NCBI GenBank assembly: GCA_905234695.1
Contig: CAJOHZ010000026.1
Span: 1 to 44,545 of the forward strand
Source of the DNA: an uncultured Bacteroidales bacterium
Lineage (GTDB): Bacteria; Bacteroidota; Bacteroidia; Bacteroidales; P3
DNA: 44,545 nt
Direction of reading: 5' to 3'
Both the position numbers and the translations under genes were made by a program. Below, piece after piece: positions 25,006 to 32,806 of this stretch. A model generated the notes under the pieces. It worked only from the letters and a program-made list of their open reading frames with translations. It was not told where the DNA came from and searched no databases. How positions within the stretch are numbered: the stretch's first letter is position 1; every line of letters begins with the position of its first letter.

Positions 25006-25479
25006 ATGGAAAAAGCTGCAATACAGTTGTGTAGTACAAACTTGACGATGCTGGACGGCTTCATAGAGGCGGTCTGCGAGGAGCATCATCTTGATAACTA
25101 CTATGCCACGATTTCCGTTGCAGTGACCAAAGCTGTTGAGTACGCGATGGACAAGGGGTCAGATGTGATGGACTTGTCGTTTGGCCATTACAACAAGGGA
25201 ATCTATTTCAAGTTGAAGTCTCCTAGAGAGGTTTTCGCTACCCTGCCCCGCGAGGCTACCGATATGACCCTGTCGTCCGAGGGGGAATGCTCGTTCCTCG
25301 TCACGACCCTCTCCGACCAGGTGCAGGTCCTCGACAATGGCGACACACTGCAGGTCATGTTCGCAGTCCAAGGGATAGATTCGAGTGAGTGTGTCAACCG
25401 CATTGCCATCCTGGAGAAATTCTATCAGCCCGTGCAAGTCGAGTCGCTGTCCAATATGTCACATGTCGCTGCTTGCTGA
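25006..25479 (+). CDS. RsbW-like small protein, degenerate ATPase fold
   Basis: The protein has 157 residues from ATG 25006 (an upstream ATG at 24991 adds five residues). The arrangement TISVAVTKAVEYAMDKGSD, then LSFGHYNKGIYFKL, recalls the N-box helix and following strand of RsbW-type histidine-kinase-like ATPases. The usual catalytic Glu/Asn are not where expected and no clear G-box glycines are seen. It may therefore be a non-catalytic partner-switching protein, or an unrelated family. It has its own -7 box and sits between the DUF4175 gene and ybeY. I do not recognise a named family. Confidence 0.6.
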   Translation: MEKAAIQLCSTNLTMLDGFIEAVCEEHHLDNYYATISVAVTKAVEYAMDKGSDVMDLSFGHYNKGIYFKLKSPREVFATLPREATDMTLSSEGECSFLVTTLSDQVQVLDNGDTLQVMFAVQGIDSSECVNRIAILEKFYQPVQVESLSNMSHVAAC

Positions 25480-25646
25480 TGTCTCTGAGACTTGTTTCCT
25501 GCAAAGCAATTGCCCGAAAATTGATTTCCAGCCCAAGGAAAATGAGGAATAATGCGTGAAATTCCTATGTAATATATTGGTTTACACTGTTATATAAGAT
25601 TTTGTAGCGAATCAAGAGCAATCGTCTGAAAAATCCTTATACCGTC

Positions 25647-26072
25647 ATGGCCATCTATTTTTCCACAGAAAATATCGATTTCACCCTCCCGAGTCAGGAG
25701 AAGGTGAAAAAGTGGGTTACGCATATCGTCAAGATGCAAGGGAAGCGGGTAGGGGAGATAAATTATCTTTTTTGTGACGATGCTTATCTTATCGAAGTCA
25801 ATAGAACCTATCTGAACCACGACACCTATACCGATATCATCACTTTCGACTACGTGGCAGGAAATATCATCTCGGGCGATATCTTCATCAGCATAGAACG
25901 TGTAAAGGAGAATGCCCGCCTATTAGATACTCCTTTTGAGCATGAGTTGCACCGCGTGATAATTCATGGGGTGCTTCATCTGCTGGGGCAGGGGGATAAA
26001 AGTGAAGAAGAGGCAAAAGCCATGCGAGGGAAGGAAGAGGCGGCATTAGCCGAATGGAATACAATAATATAG
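25647..26072 (+). CDS. ybeY: Endoribonuclease YbeY (16S rRNA maturation factor)
   Basis: The protein has 141 residues. It is a metal-dependent RNase of the UPF0054 family that matures the 16S rRNA 3' end and takes part in ribosome quality control. The diagnostic zinc motif is present as HELHRVIIHGVLHLLGQGD, matching the family H-x3-H-x5-H arrangement with the HGxLHLLG core. RTYLNHDTYTDIITFDY and ISGDIFISIERV are the other conserved blocks. mnmG starts 60 bp downstream, with a degenerate parS between. The 167 bp upstream hold no clear promoter. Confidence 0.9.
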   Translation: MAIYFSTENIDFTLPSQEKVKKWVTHIVKMQGKRVGEINYLFCDDAYLIEVNRTYLNHDTYTDIITFDYVAGNIISGDIFISIERVKENARLLDTPFEHELHRVIIHGVLHLLGQGDKSEEEAKAMRGKEEAALAEWNTII

Positions 26073-26077
26073 TGCAT

Positions 26078-26093
26078 TGTTTCACGAGAAACA
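26078..26093. promoter_or_regulatory. parS-like site, one mismatch
   Basis: TGTTTCACGAGAAACA differs from perfect parS only at position 10 (T to A). It lies in the 60-bp gap between ybeY and mnmG. ParB usually tolerates single changes poorly at the centre, so it may be weak or inactive. Confidence 0.45.
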
Positions 26094-26132
26094 CCGTTTA
26101 GAATTGGGCAGTATAAACTAGAATTAAAGTCA

Positions 26133-28016
26133 ATGACATTTCCTTCGTATGATATTGTTGTGGTGGGCGGTGGCCACGCGGGAGCCGAAGCTTCTGCAGC
26201 GGCAGCTCGTATGGGAGCAAAGACGCTTCTTATCACACAGACAATTGAAACCATCTGTCAGATGTCGTGCAATCCCGCTATGGGTGGCGTAGCGAAAGGG
26301 CAGATAGTGAGGGAGGTAGATGCTCTCGGCGGCAGGTCTGGTATAGTGTCCGACCTGTCCATGATTCAGTTTCGGATGCTGAACCTCTCCAAAGGTCCGG
26401 CAATGTGGAGTCCAAGGGCGCAGTGCGACAAGGTACTATTCTCGCTTCATTGGCGTCAGCAACTTGAAAATACGCCCAACCTCTCCCTTTGGCAGGATGA
26501 GGTGGTGGACATACGAATCACTGGGGGTGCGGTGTGTGGTGTGGTAACCCGTATGGGCATAGAGGTTCCCTGCAAAGCAGTGGTACTCACCAATGGCACA
26601 TTCCTCAATGGCACTATCTATATCGGTGAAGGGAAATGGTCGGGTGGCCGGATAGGGGAGAGTCCCTCTCTTGGACTTTCTGACCGTCTGCGAGAAGCGG
26701 GATTTGAAGTGGAGCGGCTGAAGACAGGTACCCCTGTACGGATTGACGGCCGCACCATTCGGTTCGATTTTTTGGAAGAACAACCCGGAGATGCTTCGCC
26801 ACAGAAATTCTCTTTTACCGATACTCCGCTTTTGCAGCGACAAAGGTCTTGCTATCTGGCTTATACCAATGAGCACACGCATGATATCCTAAAGACAGGT
26901 TTTGACCGGTCGCCTCTCTACACGGGGCGTATCCAAGGGCATGGGCCACGGTACTGTCCGTCGATAGAAGACAAGATTGTCCGTTTCGCCGATAAGTCGC
27001 GTCACCAGCTTTTTGTCGAGCCCGAAGGATGGCATACCCATTCCTACTATCTTAATGGATTTTCCTCCTCACTTCCCTTAGAGGTGCAGCTTGAGGCGCT
27101 GCATTCCATCCATGGATTTGAAGAGGCGGCGATATTCAAGCCTGGTTATGCCATCGAATACGACTATTTCCCTCCCACGCAGTTGAACTATACGCTGGAG
27201 ACAAAGCGGGTGGAGAACTTGTATTTTGCGGGTCAGATCAATGGTACCACGGGATATGAAGAGGCCGCTTGTCAGGGGTTGATGGCGGGTGTCAATGCGG
27301 CGTTGAAGATTACGGGTCGTCCGGCATTTATCTTGAATCGGACGCAAGCCTACATTGGGGTGTTGATTGACGACCTCGTGACAAAGGGGGTTGACGAGCC
27401 GTATCGGATGTTCACCTCTCGGGCGGAGTACCGTATCCTGCTGCGGCAGGACAATGCCGATGTTCGTCTCACTCCGTTGGCTCATGCAATCGACATGGTC
27501 TCCGACGAGCAGCTGCGTAGGGTGGAGGAAAAAATCCGTCATACGGAACGGCTGTCGCAGTTTGTCAGCGAAACCCCAGTACTCCCTTCGGAAGCCAACG
27601 CCATGCTTGAGGCACTGGATACGCCTCCCTTGCAGCAGAAGGTGAAATTGGTAAACCTCCTTCTTCGACCCGAAGTGGGAATGAAAGACCTGTTGACAGT
27701 CTCGCCTGAGTTGGGAAGAGAGATTGAGTCCATTCCCGAGGGCCTCCGTGAGGAGTCAGTGAGTGCTGCGGAAATCAAGTTGAAGTACCAGCGGTATATC
27801 GAGAAAGAGCAGGATGTGGCCAGTCGTATCGCCAAATTCGAAGACATCGTACTCCCGGCCGGACTGGACTATTTTTCCCTGCAGGCGCTCTCTTACGAAG
27901 CCCGTGAGAAACTCACCAAAATGCGGCCTGGCACCTTAGGGCAGGCTTCGCGAATCAGCGGAGTGTCGCCTGCCGATGTATCGGTGCTCCTTATCTATTT
28001 ACAGCAGGGAAAATAA
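26133..28016 (+). CDS. mnmG: tRNA uridine-34 modification enzyme MnmG (GidA)
   Basis: The protein has 627 residues. With MnmE it installs 5-carboxymethylaminomethyl at uridine 34 of tRNAs that read split codon boxes, including the tRNA-Lys(UUU) encoded at 29406-29560. The FAD-binding start [59 protein letters not shown], and [20 protein letters not shown] are classic. The C-terminal helical domain that contacts MnmE and tRNA is complete ([18 protein letters not shown]). Length is normal. In many bacteria this gene is beside the chromosome origin, which supports the origin assignment here. Confidence 0.96.
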   Translation: MTFPSYDIVVVGGGHAGAEASAAAARMGAKTLLITQTIETICQMSCNPAMGGVAKGQIVREVDALGGRSGIVSDLSMIQFRMLNLSKGPAMWSPRAQCDKVLFSLHWRQQLENTPNLSLWQDEVVDIRITGGAVCGVVTRMGIEVPCKAVVLTNGTFLNGTIYIGEGKWSGGRIGESPSLGLSDRLREAGFEVERLKTGTPVRIDGRTIRFDFLEEQPGDASPQKFSFTDTPLLQRQRSCYLAYTNEHTHDILKTGFDRSPLYTGRIQGHGPRYCPSIEDKIVRFADKSRHQLFVEPEGWHTHSYYLNGFSSSLPLEVQLEALHSIHGFEEAAIFKPGYAIEYDYFPPTQLNYTLETKRVENLYFAGQINGTTGYEEAACQGLMAGVNAALKITGRPAFILNRTQAYIGVLIDDLVTKGVDEPYRMFTSRAEYRILLRQDNADVRLTPLAHAIDMVSDEQLRRVEEKIRHTERLSQFVSETPVLPSEANAMLEALDTPPLQQKVKLVNLLLRPEVGMKDLLTVSPELGREIESIPEGLREESVSAAEIKLKYQRYIEKEQDVASRIAKFEDIVLPAGLDYFSLQALSYEAREKLTKMRPGTLGQASRISGVSPADVSVLLIYLQQGK

Positions 28017-28020
28017 CGTT

Positions 28021-28036
28021 TGTTTCACGCGGAACA
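28021..28036. promoter_or_regulatory. parS-like site, two mismatches
   Basis: TGTTTCACGCGGAACA differs from perfect parS at positions 10 and 12. It starts 4 bp after the mnmG stop, so mnmG is flanked on both sides by degenerate parS sequences. Confidence 0.35.
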
Positions 28037-28132
28037 AACAATATAAATATCATAGACCATGATATTTGTATATTTATTTTCGGGAAATAGAAAGAGTGGG
28101 GGAGGCCTCTGGCGATTACGCTCAATGGGAGG

Positions 28133-28780
28133 TTATGGGCGTGGTTTTTCGAGGGTGGAGGCGAGGGATTTGATGTACAATCCTGCTTCGGGACCTAGGT
28201 TGAAAAGCAGGTCGATGCCACTCATGTTGGGTTGAAATCCAATCCGTGTGTCGAATACCTGGCTGTAGGGTGGCAAGGCATATTGAGTCGTAGGCCTTTT
28301 GCTTACAAGTGTATAGCGGTAGTCGTCGGCAGGGTTGCCGGCAGGGGCATACTCCTCAGTGAATAGTATGTCGCAAGCAATCTTAAGTTTCTGAAGAAGA
28401 TAGTGCAGTAGCTTGTCGTTGAGTTCTATAAGGAGCGTGTGCCGCTCCATGAATATTCTTTCCAGGTCGTCTTGGTAGTAGAGGAAGAATGGCGAGGTGT
28501 TGTAAGCCGTCACGATGGCTCGCCAGTGTCGGATATTCCATGGCTCGCCATAGCTGACTTCCATCTCCTCTGTGCGGGTGTGGTTCCCGTTGGGGCGCAC
28601 CACAGGCACGGTAAGCGTCTGCACCCCGTTGCCGGTGGCAATGGTCATACGGTTGCGGAACGTCTGTTTCGGGAAGGTCTCTTTTCGCTCAATGGCAATG
28701 GCGGGAAACATGGCCACATGGGCCAGATAGAGTACCGAAGGCAGGTATGCCGTCGGGAAAATGGGAAGGAACGTGTCCAT
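28133..28780 (-). CDS. WbqC family protein
   Basis: The protein has 215 residues and belongs to the WbqC-like family, found beside O-antigen and sugar-nucleotide genes but without a settled reaction. Visible blocks: PTAYLPSVLYLAHV, KQTFRNRMTIATGNGVQTLT, TVPVVRPNGNHTRTEEMEVS, WNIRHWRAIVTAYNTSPFF and YSQVFDTRIGFQPNMSGIDL. The NPxF/SYF-like blocks of the family are recognisable and the length is usual. It follows a 137-residue gene on the same strand with an 18-bp gap, so the two are one operon driven from 29235-29242. Confidence 0.8.
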   Translation of the reverse strand: MDTFLPIFPTAYLPSVLYLAHVAMFPAIAIERKETFPKQTFRNRMTIATGNGVQTLTVPVVRPNGNHTRTEEMEVSYGEPWNIRHWRAIVTAYNTSPFFLYYQDDLERIFMERHTLLIELNDKLLHYLLQKLKIACDILFTEEYAPAGNPADDYRYTLVSKRPTTQYALPPYSQVFDTRIGFQPNMSGIDLLFNLGPEAGLYIKSLASTLEKPRP

Positions 28781-28798
28781 TAAAGGCTTCTGTCAGCG

Positions 28799-29212
28799 TT
28801 ATTTTCCGATGATGACCGACAGCAGTTCGTCTGCATCGAAATAGAAGTCGATATTGCCTTCGTTGAATGTCACACGCCGTTCACCCCAGTCTTCGTTGTC
28901 CACATCCTGCTCGAACATGCCGTTGTCGACCATCAGTTTGACGATGTCTTTTTCGTTCATGTCGAACAGTTTCTTTCCAAAGAGGGTGGTTTCCTCGCAG
29001 GAGATGTCAATGCACGAAAGCCGTGGGTTCTCGCCCTCGAAGAACAGGGTCAGCCCCTCCTCATAGCGTAGTACCGTGGTGGACTCGTCAGCGGCATTGT
29101 CGATGTTCTCCACCTCGTCGGGTTGGCCCAAAATAGCCACCACTTCCTCCACAGGAGCATCGAAGTATATATCGCCGATTCCTTTGTGAATCTTTATATC
29201 CAGTTTCATCAT
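28799..29212 (-). CDS. Conserved small acidic protein, unknown function
   Basis: The protein has 137 residues, soluble and acidic, with no signal peptide. It opens MMKLDIKIHKGIGDIYFDAP, followed by VEEVVAILGQPDEVEN, a pattern seen in several Bacteroidota hypothetical proteins that resemble small immunity or lipid-independent binding folds. I do not recognise a named family. It has a -7 box TACCTTTG at 29235-29242 and is followed by wbqC, with which it probably forms an operon. Codon use resembles that of its neighbours. Confidence 0.65.
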   Translation of the reverse strand: MMKLDIKIHKGIGDIYFDAPVEEVVAILGQPDEVENIDNAADESTTVLRYEEGLTLFFEGENPRLSCIDISCEETTLFGKKLFDMNEKDIVKLMVDNGMFEQDVDNEDWGERRVTFNEGNIDFYFDADELLSVIIGK

Positions 29213-29234
29213 TTTTATTCAATATTTGGCGAAA

Positions 29235-29242
29235 CAAAGGTA
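29235..29242 (-). promoter_or_regulatory. -7 box TACCTTTG for the wbqC operon
   Basis: The minus strand reads TACCTTTG, 23 bp before the first ATG at 29212, a good fit to the Bacteroidota consensus. Confidence 0.6.
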
Positions 29243-29356
29243 CGAAACTTTTGTTAATTGGCAAAATAAATATGTGAAAATATTTTTAGGGTATCCAATA
29301 TATTGCTAACAATCAATAGCTAATGTTTCCCAAGAAAAAGAAATGGGACAAAACTT

Positions 29357-29388
29357 TTTGCTAAAAGGGAAAAAAGTTGTACCTTTGC
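29357..29388 (+). promoter_or_regulatory. tRNA-Lys promoter with both boxes
   Basis: TTTG at 29357-29360 and TACCTTTGC at 29380-29388 are separated by 19 bp, matching the full Bacteroidota -33/-7 arrangement. Transcription should start near 29395, about 10 bases before the first tRNA. Confidence 0.75.
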
Positions 29389-29405
29389 AAACTCAAATTT
29401 GAGGC

Positions 29406-29478
29406 GACTAAGTAGCTCAGCAGGTAGAGCACATCCCTTTTAAGGATGGGGTCCTGGGTTCGAATCCCAGCTTAGTCA
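29406..29478 (+). tRNA. tRNA-Lys (anticodon UUU), copy 1
   Basis: A complete 73-base cloverleaf is seen. Acceptor GACTAAG pairs with CTTAGTC, the D arm is GCTC/GAGC, the anticodon stem is CATCC/GGATG with loop CTTTTAA, and the T arm is CTGGG/CCCAG with loop TTCGAAT. The discriminator is A. The anticodon TTT is at 29439-29441. CCA is not encoded. All stems pair without mismatch. Confidence 0.97.
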
Positions 29479-29487
29479 CACCGCCTT

Positions 29488-29560
29488 GACTAAGTAGCTC
29501 AGCAGGTAGAGCACATCCCTTTTAAGGATGGGGTCCTGGGTTCGAATCCCAGCTTAGTCA
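29488..29560 (+). tRNA. tRNA-Lys (anticodon UUU), copy 2
   Basis: It is identical to copy 1 over all 73 bases and lies 9 bp after it, so the two are processed from one transcript. The UUU anticodon is the substrate class of the neighbouring mnmG product. No CCA is encoded. Confidence 0.97.
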
Positions 29561-29570
29561 CTCAATACAT

Positions 29571-29597
29571 ACCGGGAGCCCACTTCCGGTTTTTTTG
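29571..29597 (+). terminator. Rho-independent terminator after tRNA-Lys pair
   Basis: ACCGGGA and TTCCGGT pair (7 bp with one G-U, loop of six) and are followed by a run of seven T. The run ends only 5 bases before the ATG of the next gene, which is unusual. Confidence 0.75.
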
Positions 29598-29601
29598 CAT
29601 T

Positions 29602-31449
29602 ATGAGATTCCTTCGTCCTCTCCCTGTCTTCTTTTTGATGCTTGTATGGGTGTGTTTTATCCCCTGTCAGGCGCAGCAGACGAAGGAGCAACTGGCCTCC
29701 CACTACTATTCCCAAGGCGAGTATGCGCAGGCGGCAGAGTTGTATGATGCGCTTTACAAGCGAACCCCGAACAAGTTCTATTACCAGATGCTTTACCGCT
29801 CCCTTTTGGAGTTGAAGCAGTACAAGGAAGCGGAGACGTTGGTCTCGAAGCGTATCAAGCAGAATCCGGCCGATCTCTACCTTCATGTCGACCTCGGCAA
29901 GGTGCATGAGCGCAAAGGAGATATCAAGAAAGCCAACAAGATATACAATGCGGTTATTGAGAAGGTAGGTGTTGATACCAAGCAGATTACCGAACTCACG
30001 CAAGCCTTCGAGACAGCGGGTCACCCCGAGCAGGCCATCCAGGTCTATCTTTTCGCCCGAAAGAAGATGAAGAACCAGTATGCCTTCGTCGGCGAACTTG
30101 CCACACTCTATCAGCATGTAGGTGACTATGAGGCGATGATGCAGGAATATTTCGACCTGTTGGACAATGTGCCCCAGATGATTAGTTCCATTCAGGTGTC
30201 GTTGCAACGAGCCCTGAACGAGACCTCCAACCCACAGTTGGCCGAAGGTCTGCGCAACACGCTGATACAGCGTGTGCAGAAACACCCTGAGAACAATCGT
30301 TATCTGGAGATGATGATTTGGTTTTCCCTGCAGCAGAAAGACTTCCAATTTGCCATGGTGCAGGCCAAATCGGTCGATGCCCGCTTCCCCGAGCTGGAGG
30401 GCGAGCCGTTGGTGCGGGTGGCCTCCATTGCCCGCTCCAACGAGGCTTACGATGTCGCGCAGGAGTGTTATGCCACCCTCTGCAAGAAAGGCCCTGAGCA
30501 TCCCCATTATTTCGACAGCAGGGTAGGGGAGCTGGAGGTTCGTTTTGCCCGAATCAACCGGAATTTCCCGTTGGAGAACGACAAACTGCGTCAGTTGCTG
30601 CGCGACTACAATGCCGCTCTTGTCGAATTGGGGAAGGATGCCCGTACGGTGACGTTGATGCGCAATTACGCCCATCTGCTGGCCTACTATGCCGATAGCG
30701 TTCAGGCCGCCGCCGACATGCTTTACGACATCTTGGACATCTCCAAACTCTCCCGTCTCGACCGCGACGAGGTCAAGCTGGAGTTGGGCGACCTCCTGCT
30801 CTTCGCCGGCGAAGTGTGGGATGCCTCGCTGCTATACATGCAGGTCGAGAAAGCCAACAAGAACGATGTCCTGGGCTCCCAGGCCAAATTCAAGAACGCC
30901 CAACTAGCCTATTATAACCACGAATTCCCGTGGGCCAAGACCCAACTCGATGTCCTGCGGGGCTCCACCAGCAAGCTCATCGCCAACGATGCCATGGAAC
31001 TCTCGCTCATTATCAGCGATAACATGGAAGACGACAGCACCTATACCATGCTGGAGAAATATGCCTCGGCCGACCTCATGCTGTACCGCAATCAGTTGGA
31101 GTCTGCGTGGAACCTTCTGGACAGCATCTCCACGGGCGCGCTCTCCCATCCGCTGTTCGACGAAGTCCTCTTCCAGAAGGCAAAGATACGGATACGGCAA
31201 CAGCGTTACGCTGAGGCCGATAGTTTGTTGCAACAACTCGTCAACCAATATTCAGAGGATTTGTTGGCCGATGATGCCCTGATGCTGTTGGCCGAACTCA
31301 ACGAAGAAAAGTTGGACAACCTCACCCGTGCGCGCGACTGCTACGAACGGCTGATTCTCGACTACCCTTCCAGTTTCTATGTGGAACGTGCCCGCAAACG
31401 CTATAACGAGTTGAAAAATACCGCTGTAAAGTCCAATAACACCTTATAG
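29602..31449 (+). CDS. Secreted tetratricopeptide-repeat protein
   Basis: The protein has 615 residues. A signal peptide (MRFLRPLPVFFLMLVWVCF...CQAQ) is followed by many TPR-like helical hairpins, for example ASHYYSQGEYAQAAELYDAL, YKEAETLVSKRIKQNPADLY, and near the end YAEADSLLQQLVNQYSEDLL. Such periplasmic TPR proteins act as scaffolds in envelope assembly; no specific family is recognised. The start is fixed by the signal peptide but lies just 5 bases past the terminator of the tRNA pair, so its transcription must come from read-through or an unseen promoter. ksgA follows 14 bp later. Confidence 0.82.
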   Translation: MRFLRPLPVFFLMLVWVCFIPCQAQQTKEQLASHYYSQGEYAQAAELYDALYKRTPNKFYYQMLYRSLLELKQYKEAETLVSKRIKQNPADLYLHVDLGKVHERKGDIKKANKIYNAVIEKVGVDTKQITELTQAFETAGHPEQAIQVYLFARKKMKNQYAFVGELATLYQHVGDYEAMMQEYFDLLDNVPQMISSIQVSLQRALNETSNPQLAEGLRNTLIQRVQKHPENNRYLEMMIWFSLQQKDFQFAMVQAKSVDARFPELEGEPLVRVASIARSNEAYDVAQECYATLCKKGPEHPHYFDSRVGELEVRFARINRNFPLENDKLRQLLRDYNAALVELGKDARTVTLMRNYAHLLAYYADSVQAAADMLYDILDISKLSRLDRDEVKLELGDLLLFAGEVWDASLLYMQVEKANKNDVLGSQAKFKNAQLAYYNHEFPWAKTQLDVLRGSTSKLIANDAMELSLIISDNMEDDSTYTMLEKYASADLMLYRNQLESAWNLLDSISTGALSHPLFDEVLFQKAKIRIRQQRYAEADSLLQQLVNQYSEDLLADDALMLLAELNEEKLDNLTRARDCYERLILDYPSSFYVERARKRYNELKNTAVKSNNTL

Positions 31450-31463
31450 AACAGATTATCCCA

Positions 31464-32228
31464 ATGGAAGTACGCGCCAAGAAATCCCTCGGACAGCATT
31501 TCCTCAAAGACGAAGGCATCGCCTCGCGGATAGCGGAAAGTCTCGTCTGCGGCACCCCTCGCGTGTTGGAGATAGGCCCTGGCATGGGCGTGTTGACCAA
31601 GTACCTCTACCATCGTCCCGGAGTGGACTTTCGTGCCGTCGAACTGGATACCGAATCGGTGGCCTATCTACATACACATTATACTGATTTACAGGTTATC
31701 GAAGGAGATTTTCTGGCCCTTGACCTTGCCACCCTCTTCCGCGATTCTTTTGCCGTCATCGGCAATTTCCCCTATAATATCTCGTCGCAGATTCTCTTCA
31801 AGGTCTACGATAACCGCGCCCTCATCCCCGAGGTGGTAGGTATGTTCCAAAAGGAAGTGGCCGAGCGTGTGGCCGCGGCACCCGGCAGTAAGGCGTATGG
31901 CATCTTGAGCGTGTTGTTGTCGGCGTTTTATGATATTGAGTATCTTTTCACCGTCCCCGAACATGTCTTTGCGCCGCCTCCCAAGGTCAAATCGGCTGTC
32001 ATCCGCCTGCGACGGAATGATGTAACCTCCTTGGAATGCGACGAGTCCCTCTTTGTCAAGGTGGTGAAGACGGGTTTCAACCAGCGCCGAAAAACCCTTC
32101 GTAATGCGCTGAGGCCCTTGTCTGTGCCGCTGGAGCAGTTGCCGGCCGACCTCCTCTCTCTTCGGGCCGAACAACTCTCTGTCGCCGATTTTGTGCGCCT
32201 CACCCAGCATGTCACCGAAGCCCTTTAA
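31464..32228 (+). CDS. ksgA: 16S rRNA (A1518/A1519) dimethyltransferase
   Basis: The protein has 254 residues, also called RsmA. It adds two methyl groups to each of two adjacent adenosines in the 3' hairpin of 16S rRNA late in 30S assembly. The start KKSLGQHFLKDEGIASRIAE, SAM motif LEIGPGMGVLTKYL, VIEGDFLALD, catalytic NFPYNISSQILFK and late FFPRPKV-like block (FAPPPKVKSAVIRL) are all present. It lies 14 bp after the TPR gene and 12 bp before a small membrane protein gene. Loss of this enzyme gives kasugamycin resistance in other bacteria. Confidence 0.95.
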   Translation: MEVRAKKSLGQHFLKDEGIASRIAESLVCGTPRVLEIGPGMGVLTKYLYHRPGVDFRAVELDTESVAYLHTHYTDLQVIEGDFLALDLATLFRDSFAVIGNFPYNISSQILFKVYDNRALIPEVVGMFQKEVAERVAAAPGSKAYGILSVLLSAFYDIEYLFTVPEHVFAPPPKVKSAVIRLRRNDVTSLECDESLFVKVVKTGFNQRRKTLRNALRPLSVPLEQLPADLLSLRAEQLSVADFVRLTQHVTEAL

Positions 32229-32239
32229 TATCCTGTAAT

Positions 32240-32806
32240 ATGTCTGTACTTGAATATATTGTTATCTCTCTTGCGCTCTCCATTCCCCTCTTGGTAACGG
32301 TATGCGAAGGGGCCCGTAAGACTCCCATACGCCTCACTCGGGGGCTTCTGGCATCATTTGTAATTTCCTTGGAACATGTGCTTTGCATCCTTTCAGGTGT
32401 GGCCTTGGGCAACCTCTTCTCCTCTCCCGACAATGCCGACTACAACAGTATGGTCTACATGGGTGTCATGGTGCTCGTGGCGATATGGATGCTTTTCCCG
32501 CTGTTCCGTAGCAAAAGCAAGGAGTCTCCTGCCTACGACCTCTCCCGATGGGTGACGGTCATTCTGCTGGGCGTCGCTACAGGCATGAAATCCCTGATGG
32601 TCGGCGTGGCTATCGGCTACATGCAGCCCCTGCGGGCCGAAGTGTGGAAACTTTCGGTACCGTTGGTGGTGTTGATGTTTCTGGGCAGCTATTTCGGCTT
32701 GATGCTGGGGCGTAGGAAAAAAGAGTTTCACGCCCGCCGTTGGCAGCTTATCGCGGTGCTTTTCCTGTTAGTCTTTGCTTTCAAAGGGGCACTCTGGGGC
32801 GAGTAG
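32240..32806 (+). CDS. MntP-like six-helix membrane protein lacking the conserved Asp residues
   Basis: The protein has 188 residues with six predicted membrane helices in two halves, the same size and topology as the manganese exporter MntP. In MntP each half carries a conserved Asp-containing motif (MDAFA-like in helix 1, IDALAVG-like in helix 4). Here the matching places read IPLLVTV and MKSLMVGVAIG, so the aspartates are absent. It may be a diverged relative with another substrate, or an unrelated six-helix protein. It starts 12 bp after ksgA and its last 39 bp overlap the 3' end of the convergent U32 gene. Confidence 0.6.
   Translation: MSVLEYIVISLALSIPLLVTVCEGARKTPIRLTRGLLASFVISLEHVLCILSGVALGNLFSSPDNADYNSMVYMGVMVLVAIWMLFPLFRSKSKESPAYDLSRWVTVILLGVATGMKSLMVGVAIGYMQPLRAEVWKLSVPLVVLMFLGSYFGLMLGRRKKEFHARRWQLIAVLFLLVFAFKGALWGE

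Noticed and set aside
29406..29560. Tandem tRNA repeat as an attachment site for an integrated element
   Set aside because: The two copies are full tRNA genes 9 bp apart, with no integrase and no foreign block between them.
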